From Bufo bufo (lineage: Eukaryota > Chordata > Amphibia > Anura > Bufonidae), in the NCBI RefSeq assembly GCF_905171765.1, contig NC_053393.1:185561921-185625920 (forward strand): DNA of 64,000 nt. The letters are read 5' to 3'. Position 1 is the first letter of the stretch, and every line of letters begins with the position of its first letter. The notes beneath the pieces were generated by a model. It worked only from the letters and a program-made list of their open reading frames with translations. It was not told the origin of the DNA and did no database searches. Made by a program: the position numbers and the translations under genes. Shown in pieces: positions 21,649-30,269 of the stretch.

Positions 21649-22500
21649 AAGGCATGGACAAGGATAACAACATCAACATCATCACAGGACAGGTACAGAA
21701 GAACAGACAAAGCAACAACAACAATGCTTTACCAGGCGACACTACAAACAAGGACAGATGGCAAAACCCCCTGGGTCATCAGCAAGGGGCTACCCCCAGT
21801 AAAGCACAGGACATACTGACCCACTAGATGAGCAGCAAGGGGTTACATAGAGCAAGGCCCAAGACAGACTGACCTCCTGAATGAGTAGCAAGGTGCTACA
21901 CCCAGCAAGACACAAGATAGACTGACCCCAAGCCCCACAGCTCACAGATAGATATAGCTGGACTAACGAGGGCATCTGATAAGCCACAACCAGCAACAGA
22001 CCAGGGAAATTTAACCCCATCAGAACCAGGATAACTACAACCATAGAACAAACAATACAGGGCACAGTTTACACACAAGGCCACAGCCAACACGCATCAC
22101 AGAACCAGAATACATGGGAACACCCACAGCCAGTACACAAAGTGCATGCAGCCAGCCTGCATGACACCAGTGACAGGAACCACAGAGATACAGACACGGA
22201 AGTCACAAACACAGGCCACAGTTCACACACAACACCGCAGCTAGCATGCAGTCTTAAGCAACCAACATACACAGGTGTCAGCCTGCAGCCAGTATGCGAG
22301 GGAGCCTGCAGCCAGTCTACACAGCAACAGTGACAAGAACTGCCCCGAGATGCAGACACGGGAAGTACACACATTCACAGGCAACAGTACACACAAGACA
22401 CCGCAGCCAGCATGCAGCCCCAAGCAACCAGCATACACAGAAGTCAGCCTGCAGCCAGTACACGAGAGGGCATGCAGCCAGCCTACACATCCACAACTGT
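21649..22500. repeat. Repeat-rich noncoding sequence with tandem duplications
   Basis: About 60-bp units with 'AGCAAGGGGCTAC..CAGTAAAGCACAGGACA' at about 21775-21930, and a duplicated block of about 170 bp at about 22215-22497 (GCAGCCAGCATGCAG, CAGCCTGCAGCCAGT). Short frames on both strands derive from the repeats. No gene supported. Confidence 0.55.
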
Positions 22501-22686
22501 CACGGTGAACCGCACCTTTACAACAAGGGATTTGTAAAGGGGTAATATTACATTGGGATAATTTCTATCTCTATTTTTTTTTTTTATAAACCTGCCTGAC
22601 ATACGGTAGGGTACTGCTGCTTAGTTTACTTGTAATCAAAATTCTCAAGTCATTTTCTTGTTCTTTTGTCCCCAGTTGTATTCCAT

Positions 22687-23762
22687 TTAAAAGGGAATCT
22701 GTCACCTATTTTGACCATATAAAACCGTTAACATAGCAATGTGCAATAAAGTACCTTCTTACCTACATGTGTCTTCTTTCTTTTATTCAACTTTTCATTC
22801 TTATTAAAAAGCGATTTTTCTGATATGCAAATGAAGTCTCAAGGTGCCCAGAGGGGCATTATTACTCTGCTCTAGTGCCCAGTAACGCCCCCTGTAGTGC
22901 CTAGCTTGCCTTTCTTCCAACCCCAGCACGCCTCCTAAGAAATAAATGTCCTCCCACATACTTGCCGAACGGCGCCGCCCCCTCCACTATGTCATGTAAT
23001 TTATTTACTGCATCGTCTGTGCTCCCTCCTCTCTTTGCCTACAGCGCCGCCCCCTCCCCACTACGTAATTTCATTTATTCACTGCATCATCTGTGCTCCC
23101 TCCTCTCTCTGCCTACGGCGCCGCCCCCTCCCCACTACGTCATTTCATTTATTCACTGCACGCACCGGCCCTTGCTTCCTCCTCTCTTGTCCTCCAAAAT
23201 CCTGCGCAGGCGCAGTGTCGCTGAGTGCCTGCGCCTGCACGATACTCCTGCTCCAGAGGGCAACAGCCTCACTAGTGTCACTGGGCATGCGCTGAGCCCA
23301 GTGACGTAATCAGAGCTCTGTTGCCTCTGAGAGATTCTAGAGGAGAAAGCAAGGGCCGGTACGTGCAGTGAATAAATGAAATGACGTAGTGGGGAGGGGG
23401 CGGTGCCGTAGGCAAAGAGAGGAGGGAGCACAGACGATGCAGTGAATAAATTACATGACGTAGTGGAGGGGGCGGCGCCGTTCGGCAAGTATGTGGGAGG
23501 ACATTTATTTCTTAGGAGGCGTGCTGGGCTTGGAAGAAAGGCCGGCTGGGCACTGCAGGGGGCGTTACTGGGCACTAGAGCAGAGTAATAACGCCCCTCT
23601 GGGCACCTTGAGACTTCATTTGCATATCAGAAAAATCGCATTTTAATAAGAATGAAAAGTTGAATAAAAGAAAGAAGACACATGTAGGTAAGAAGGTACT
23701 TTATTGCACATTGCTATGTTAACGGTTTTATATGGTCAAAATAGGTGACAAATTCCCTTTAA
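22687..23762. repeat. 1.08-kb T2-like palindromic element
   Basis: TTAA at both ends (22687-22690, 23759-23762) with AAGGGAATCTGTCACC and GGTGACAAATTCCCT. The arms pair over most of their length: TATGCAAATGAAGTCTCAAG (about 22835) with CTTGAGACTTCATTTGCATA (about 23609). The left half also repeats its own GCCGCCCCCTCC block three times, whereas the right half has two copies. Noncoding. Confidence 0.85.
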
Positions 23763-23804
23763 TGTGCAAGTTCCTATAGTCATAGAAATAAACATAGTAA
23801 AGCC

Positions 23805-24267
23805 TTAAATGGAGTCTATCACCAAGGTTTCATGTTTTGGAATACTTATATAACAATCTTGCACTCATACACCCAATTATAACAGTGCCTTTATTTTTTA
23901 GCCAAGTAAGGCTGAAAAACGCATTTATAAAGTTATGAAAATTAGGGCATGCAAGTGCCCAGGCGCATTGTTGTAGTTGCACATGTCTATGCCTCTGCCC
24001 ATAGTGGGCAGAGCACTACACATGCCTGGGCCAGCGGTGAAGTGTACAGGCGAGACCTGAGGAGGATGATGTAAGATCATTACAGGATGGGCCAGAGAAT
24101 ACAGTAGGGAGGGGTTAGGTGTGCAGATCAATGAGGGGTCTGGGCCCTTGCAGCCAGAACATGCCCTCATTTGCATAACTTTATAAACTGTTTTTTTCAG
24201 TGTGTGTGTGCAATAACGCTATATAAGCAGTCCAGATCAAGAAAATTTGGTGACAGACTTCCTTTAA
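23805..24267. repeat. T2-like foldback MITE
   Basis: TTAA at 23805-23808 and 24264-24267. The ends ATGGAGTCTATCACCAA and TTGGTGACAGACTTCCT are imperfect inverted repeats. Noncoding interior. Confidence 0.75.
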
Positions 24268-24301
24268 AGTGATATTAATATTGCTGAATTGTAATGCATT
24301 A

Positions 24302-24318
24302 TAAATATATATATACAG

Positions 24319-24358
<40 letters not shown>
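24302..24358. repeat. (TA)n microsatellite
   Basis: Nearly pure TA dinucleotide run. Confidence 0.95.
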
Positions 24359-24360
<2 letters not shown>

Positions 24361-24421
24361 TGTATTTGTTTGCTTTATAAGACACACCCGATGATAAGAT
24401 GCACCCCAGGGTTAAGAGGAG

Positions 24422-25200
24422 TGTTGCGATATGTACAGTAAAAGTCCTGGAAGGGGTGTATATCTCCCTGGGTTCCTCAACTGGGTGAGATAAGTAAAAT
24501 CCAGGAGAATGGTGCTGGCTTCAGCAAATATAGTTTCTGGAGCTATTTGTTTGTTAAGTACAAGGGCTGGATTTTATTTGGACTGGGAAGGTAGGTTTGG
24601 TAGTGGGACCTTCCCAGTCCACCCCCATTCCAGGGCATGTCTTTCCCCTAACCTGAGGTCAGCGCTGTTGAGGCCTGCTGTAATCAAGGAGGCATAAAAC
24701 CAACCCTCTGTGCCTACAGAGGCTTTGTGTGGCCTCACCCAGGAGGGCTGAGGGGCCACAAGGCTTTGTAAAGCTTGAAGTTTGGGGGGCCCAACTACGC
24801 CTATGGAAAGAGGGTTACACGGTCAGAGTCGGAAGGACTTATGGACCATCTCTCCCAAGGGTGCTGGTGTGGTCACAGCCTGGAAGGCTGCTGGACCGTA
24901 TGTGGCTGAGGGGCCACGAGGCTACATGTAACCTGATCTCTTCCCTGTCTGGACTTGTGTCTGATGAGCAGACCTGTTAAGGCTTGGAGCCTGAGACCCT
25001 GTGTACAAGCTGTGCTTAGAGGCGAGTCAGGGAAAACTACCATGTATTAGGAAGTGCCTAGACAAGCAGGTGTTTATTTGATGTTTATGTTTGTGTGGGT
25101 GCTTAAGTGCCAAAATAAAGCACCAGTTTGGACATTAAATCCTGTTGTCTGCGAGGAAGTCTGTGACTGCGACCCCCTGAGAGAGAGAGCAATCCCTTAA
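24422..25200. mobile_element. LTR-like insertion with 5-bp target repeat
   Basis: 779 bp starting TGTTGCGATATG and ending CAATCCCTTAA, flanked by perfect AGGAG at 24417-24421 and 25201-25205. Excision restores the AAGAGGAGGAAAATAAG reading seen in the relative at 35936. An AATAAA lies at about 25115. The 3' end lacks the usual CA, so 'solo LTR' is inference from the 5-bp repeat and polyadenylation-like tail. No internal genes. Confidence 0.6.
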
Positions 25201-25344
25201 AGGAGGAAAATAAGAAACAAATATTTTTCATCAGACCACCATAAATATCAGGACATCAAATCAGGCCCACATAAATATCAGGAAATCAGGTCAGGCCCCC
25301 ATATCAGGACATCACATCTGACCCCCTTATCAGGACATAACATC

Positions 25345-25743
25345 AGCCCTCCATGTCAGAACCCCATCAGAACTTAGATCAGCCCACAATGTCAGATCCC
25401 CATCAGACCTCAGATGAGCCCACATTTTCAGACTCCCATCAGACCTCAGATCAGCCCACATTGTCAGACCCCCATCAGACCTCAGATCAGCCCACATTGC
25501 CAGACCCCCATCAGACCTCAGATCAGTCCACATTGTTAGACCCTCATCAGACCTCAGATCAGCCCACATTTCCAGACCCCCATCAGACCTCAGATCAGCC
25601 CACATTGCCAGACCCCCATCAGACCTCAGATCAGTCCGCATTGTTAGACCCTCATCAGACCTCAGATCAGCCCACATTTCCAGACCCCCATCAGACCTCA
25701 GATCAGCCCACATTGTCAGACCCCCATCAGACTTCAGATCAGA
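25345..25743. repeat. 36-bp minisatellite
   Basis: About ten units of CATCAGACCTCAGATCAG plus CCCACATTG and CAGACCCC. Because 36 is a multiple of three, frames stay open on both strands: PHQTSDQPTLPD repeats forward and DLRSDGGLAMWA repeats in reverse. Confidence 0.92.
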
Positions 25744-26089
25744 TTAAAATATACATCTCCTCTTACCTGTCCTGCGCCGCAGCTTCTCTCCACTTCCGGC
25801 AGAAGTCGCGCTCCCCTGTCTTCCCGTCCTGCGTTGCTCTGTCACCTGACTGCATGCCACGTCATGTCATAGTGCGCGTACTACGTCCTGGCGCTGTATG
25901 CGGTGAGGACAGTGACGCGCCGGACCCAGGAAGACAGATCGGGGAGGGTGAGTACCACAAGCGCTTGCGGCACTTCGCTCCCCGCTCCCGACACCTAATG
26001 CATACTATTATTCACTTTATAAGATGCACAGCCATTTTTCCCCCAATTTTGGGGGGGAAAAAGCGCGTATTATAAAGCGAAAAATATGT

Positions 26090-26515
26090 TTTATATATAT
26101 ATATCATTTTAAAACATAGATATCATCTCTCTCTCTAAATATATATATATATATATATATAAGAACGAAGAAAGGACAGCACTCCAAGTAAAAATATGAT
26201 GGTCTTTAATCACCCATGTAGATGGCAATGTTTCAGCTCCAAACAAGAGCCTTTCTCAAGCTTGGCTTGAGAAAGGCTCTTGTTTGGAGCTGAAACATTG
26301 CCATCTACATGGGTGATTAAAGACCATCATATTTTTACTTGGAGTGCTGTCCTTTCTTCGTTCTTGTTCATCTGGGGTAAGCAGCAATATCCCTGGACAT
26401 AGCACCCATTTTTGCTTGTTTCCAGTGCCGCCGCCTTCTTCCTTTTTTTTTTATATATATATATATATATATTTAGAGAGAGAGATGATGTCTATGTTTT
26501 AAAATGATATATATG
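26090..26515. repeat. Long palindrome flanked by inverted microsatellites
   Basis: Near-perfect arms 26161-26261 and 26263-26365 (GGACAGCACTCCAAGTAAAA with TTTTACTTGGAGTGCTGTCC). Further out, ATCATCTCTCTCTCTAAATA (about 26125) pairs with TATTTAGAGAGAGAGATGAT (about 26471), leaving 26366-26452 unpaired. CTTGAGAAAGGCTC..GGAGCTGAAAC in the right arm resembles a decayed hammerhead of the Penelope-like type. Confidence 0.85.
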
Positions 26516-27480
26516 TATGAATAAAGGTAGATTCAATTAAAAGATTCAGTGTTATCAGTATTCATTAAAATAGTAATCTCTTTTACTACTTCATCATTTT
26601 ATGTTTTCATGTATAAAAGAGTTGGGTTACTGTGGATTAGTGTTAAAAAAATAAGGGAAACACAGCATTCACAAAGCTGTGGGAGACGTTATAAAGTTCC
26701 TCTATATGCTATACTGACTGCAGGCAATTAATTGTTATGCATTCCACTAATTAGTTAAATAATTGTCCTGAATGCAAATCACTTGTACAGACTATTTACT
26801 ATGACATTTTACTGCTGATCAATGTCTAAGAATTTTCCATCATCTTCATTTATGTGTGCATGGTCCTATTAAATAATAAGATGACTACATTTCATATACA
26901 TGTTTCATCTAAACACATATTCAAGCAGGGGACGGACATCTCCCAGTAGATGTGGTTGGTGAAATATAACTTTTGTTGGTTCCTCTTTCCACTTAATCTT
27001 TTTCTTTTTTTTCTTCATTCTTTTACCCATGTAACATAGGGATAATTATACCATATGTCCCCTTTGTATTTATATTCACAATATTAAATTTGTACCCTGA
27101 ATCAGTTGGTACCTAAAAGATACGGATGTGGATTATATTGTAAAATACAAACAATGGACCCTGTGTATTGTACCTGGTTTTGTTTTGTATTTGTGACCTC
27201 GGTTGCTATTAGTAACGCTGGGTGCGGATGTTTAAAGCAGTAGCCACCATATATTTATATCATCAGTAGTGGCCTGTTTTGTCACTTATTACTGCCGTAG
27301 ATTGCCTGTATACAGTGGCGTATATTTCAGGGATTATCCCTGTGTATCTAGCCTATATATGCCAATAAATAAAGTCAATATCCCTCTGGTGCCTTAATCG
27401 ACCTTCGATACAAAGAAACAGTGCGTCTCTTCAGCTGTTATCTAAAATAAGGGACAGCAACTTGTATCTAGTGTTTGGCA
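26516..27480. other. No gene seen; AT-rich
   Basis: AT-rich unassigned sequence. An AATAAATAAAG is present near 27364. Confidence 0.4.
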
Positions 27481-27649
27481 GTGCCACTTTTAGTGTTCCA
27501 GTGATACTGGAGGAGTTTGGCTGCACCATATACATACAAAAGTGTGAGCCGCTCTTCCATAAGTCAGCCTGACATATGTAATTTTGGCGGGTAGCCACAT
27601 ATTTTAGATTTTATTAAATAAAAGTTATTTTAAGCGTCTCAATCAAACA

Positions 27650-27947
27650 GTTAACCCCAACCCCATAACTCCATAAAACTACAGAAAATGGCTGCTGGTG
27701 AGGTTCTTATATACTAAGGGGTAGGCAACTTTGCTATTGGTTGCTAGGGTTGTTGCTAAGCTCAGATAAAGACATTGCAGCCTTCTCATTGGCCCACAAG
27801 CAAGAAGGGAGGATACTAATGAAAAAAAAAAATCTAGAATATTCGAGAATACGAACATATAGCACTATATTCTAAATCTTCGCGAATTTTCAAAGTGGCG
27901 ATATTCGCGATAAAAATTCGCAATTCGAATATTCACGCCCAACACTA
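27650..27947 (-). repeat. Terminal part of a nonautonomous hAT-like element
   Basis: Ends CGCCCAACACTA; on the minus strand this is TAGTGTTGGGCG, close to the left end of hAT-1, followed by GAATATTCGAATTGCG and other TTCG-rich words. The other boundary is uncertain. Confidence 0.55.
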
Positions 27948-28250
27948 GTGGCAATACCAGTACCAGCTGAAGATGGTGGGTGAAAGAAGGAGCACTTGGC
28001 TTCAGATGTGTGGCATCAGGCGGGTGGCAGCATCAGAATAGTAGCTGAGGCAGGCAGCCAGAAGAAACCGGTCTCATTTTTCAAAATGTTGGTGTGTCAC
28101 CATGTATAATCTAGTCTGATGCATCAGGCATTGGTTAGTGGAAATCCGGGCTGATCCATGCCTGATTCATCTTGACAAAGGTCAGTCTCTCCACATTTTG
28201 TGGAGAGACGAGTTCTTCTTGAGGTAACTATGGGGTAACTACTGTTTCTT
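27948..28250 (-). pseudogene. hAT transposase C-terminal remnant
   Basis: On the minus strand 28222-28141 reads MWRD-like then LTFVKMNQAWISPDF and a stop, matching the end of the hATC domain seen at 53880-53925. The rest is 3' noncoding sequence. Upstream coding part is missing. Confidence 0.65.
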
Positions 28251-28700
28251 AGCCATCAGAGTGACTACAGGATACATAGAGGTGTATACATATTGGTGGA
28301 AGAGCGACTGATGGGTTAAAGAAAACTTAGTAATGAACGAATGCTGCGATTAAAACATACTTAATATACATACCAGAACAATGGGTGACCAGTAATTTTG
28401 AGCCATGACCCCACCACAGACGACAGTAGATCACTGTCGCCTGGGTGGGAGGAGCTACACGACCGCAGCAAATGATCGACGGGCGGCGAAGTCTGTGGGG
28501 AAGATAGAACACTGGCTGAAAACCTGCAATTGGTCGAAGGGGAGTGAGCGCATGTTGAAAGCGTAAAATGACGCGCTCACACTTGATAGGGAGAAAGGCC
28601 TGTCATTGAGGGATAGCGGTAATGTCATAGGCTGTAGGTGAGAGACGGGCGGATACTTGCAGTGCATAAATATGGGTCATGCAGAGCGCGCGCACACTAG
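28251..28700. other. No gene; sequence upstream of hammerhead-like motif
   Basis: Unassigned, CpG-containing. Possibly the 5' side of a Penelope-like terminal repeat. Confidence 0.35.
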
Positions 28701-28755
28701 TACCCCACTTCCCCTGACGAAGTCACACAGTGGCAAAACATGTCGGGAGGGGTGT
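28701..28755 (+). ncRNA. Hammerhead-like motif, degraded core
   Basis: CTGACGA (28714-28720), an extra A, stem II GTCAC-ACA-GTGGC, AAAA in place of GAAA, short stem III, GTC (28742-28744) and GGGAGGGGT pairing with ACTTCCC. The loss of the conserved G and the extra A suggest an inactive copy. Confidence 0.45.
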
Positions 28756-29592
28756 TATAGTGTAGCGCTCAAGTTTTAGACAGAGGACAGTGAGGAGCAT
28801 TACAGGAGCAATAGGATTAGCTGAGGGCAAGTCAGAAGTATGTGTACGGTTGTCAATTAGTAATATAGCATTCAAGTAGTTTAGCCGCAGCAGGAGTTAA
28901 TGGCAGAGGAAAGGGCAAACAGAGTCAAATAGTGGTAACAATTTTCAGCCTCACTGTTGCAAATCGAGGCAGAGTGAAATGCAATACATCAGGGGCAGCC
29001 TGAAAGAACTGCAAATTGTTGCACAATGTTGTATCAATTTCAGAATTACTGGACATAATGCGTACTCAGCGCTTAGAACAGTTGAGATGTGTGTGTGTTT
29101 TGTCTAGCCAGCCACGCACTAAAAGATTGCTGGGTTGAGCGTGTATTTCCACTGTGAATAAAGTTATATACCCACATCCCTGCCAACACCCCATTTAGGT
29201 CTAGGATACAGAGGTAGCAAAACTACCCCTGCCAACACTAGCTGCAAATCATTCATACACATCAGTTGAGTTGATCCACCCTCAGCATATCCACAAATAG
29301 TATACCATATTAGGTGTTTCAAATAATAGCTGCTGAATGGGACAAAATCCCCGAGTTGCTGTCAGCAACCATCAGCAGCTAACAGTCCATTATATATTAT
29401 ATCTCACTGTTTTCTGACAATTTTAACATTAATTTTTCCTTATCACACTTAGGTTTTAATATTGATTAAATAAAGGTACATTTTACTATTAGCTAGAGAC
29501 CCCTAAAGGGATTTTTTTTGGTCTACAGACCGTTGAGTATATTGATTATAACATCCCGAGGGTCCCTATAAGGGCCTTTGATTGTATAACTA
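28756..29592. other. No gene; probable rest of Penelope-like repeat, then AT-rich
   Basis: Unassigned. GTGAATAAAGTTATATACCC near 29153 contains a polyadenylation-like AATAAA. Confidence 0.35.
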
Positions 29593-29684
29593 TGGCCCCC
29601 GCCGCACTAAACACCCGCTCTGATGCCATACTACTGGCAGGGCAGGACAGCTTTTCCAAGGCATACTTTGCTAGTTGCGGCCAC
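29593..29684 (-). pseudogene. hATC fragment of a second hAT family
   Basis: The minus strand reads YALEKLSCPASSMASERVFSAAG, the hAT dimerisation domain with the catalytic Glu in SERVFS. It is cut at 29684 by the terminus of the next hAT piece. Confidence 0.75.
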
Positions 29685-30266
29685 TAGGGATGATCGGGTT
29701 TGCCAGGTTCGGCTGAACTTCGGGTCAAAGTTCGGGTTCGGGACCCGAACTTGACCCTAACTCGAACCCAAACACCATTGAAGTCAATGGGGACCTGAAC
29801 TTTGGTGCACTAAAATGGCTGTAAAATAGTTGTAGTAAGGGAAAGAAGGCTGCAAAAGGAAGCAAAATCGGCGTAAGAGCAGGACAATTGCCCTGCAAAC
29901 AAATGTGGATAGGGAAATTACTTAAAATAAAATAGAATAGAAAAAATATATATATATAATAATCTTGAACTAGGAGGTGGAGGTCAAAGTGGAGTAGGAG
30001 GTTGAGGAGGCGGTGGACGTGGCCGTGTAGGTGGAAGCGGGGTGGAGGAAAAGGAGGTAACCAACACTGTTTTTGTGCACTGCAGTATAACAATGGCTGG
30101 GTGCGGCCAGTATACTTGTCTACTCAGCACCAGGTACTGACAAGTCCAGAGGAATCCATGCCTGGTTCATTTTAATGAACGTGAGCTTTTCCACGTTGGC
30201 TGTAGACAGGCGGCTGCACTTGTCTGTGATTACCCCACCTGCCGTGCTAAACACACGTTTGGACAA
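29685..30266 (-). mobile_element. hAT-A copy, 3' terminal piece
   Basis: Starts with the terminus TAGGGATGATCGGGTT, followed by the 3' noncoding region of the hAT-A family (GACTTCAATGG counterpart at 29780, CAAACAAATGTGGATAGGGAA at about 29897). Minus strand 30266-30110 encodes SKRVFSTAGGVITDKCSRLS and KMNQAWIPLDLSVPGAE then stop, the end of the hATC domain. Truncated at 30266 where Tc1 sequence begins. Confidence 0.82.
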
Positions 30267-30269
30267 TAC

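Larger units (their letters stand above)
24358..26088. repeat. 'TATAAGACGCAC' foldback repeat with 36-bp minisatellite
   Basis: The left end has GCTTTATAAGACACACCCG and the right end GCGCGTATTATAAAGCGAAA; near the right end CCCCCAATTTTGGGGG forms a hairpin. Two relatives lie at 35157 and 37537. Superfamily unknown to me. Contains an LTR-like insertion (24422-25200) and a minisatellite (25345-25743). Confidence 0.65.

Noticed and set aside
22069..22545. Several 60-100-codon frames on both strands
   Set aside because: They come from a tandem duplication and are not conserved between units.
25353..26075. 240-codon plus-strand frame with PHQTSDQPT repeats
   Set aside because: It is the product of a 36-bp minisatellite and is mirrored by an open reverse frame; no codon signal outside the repeat.
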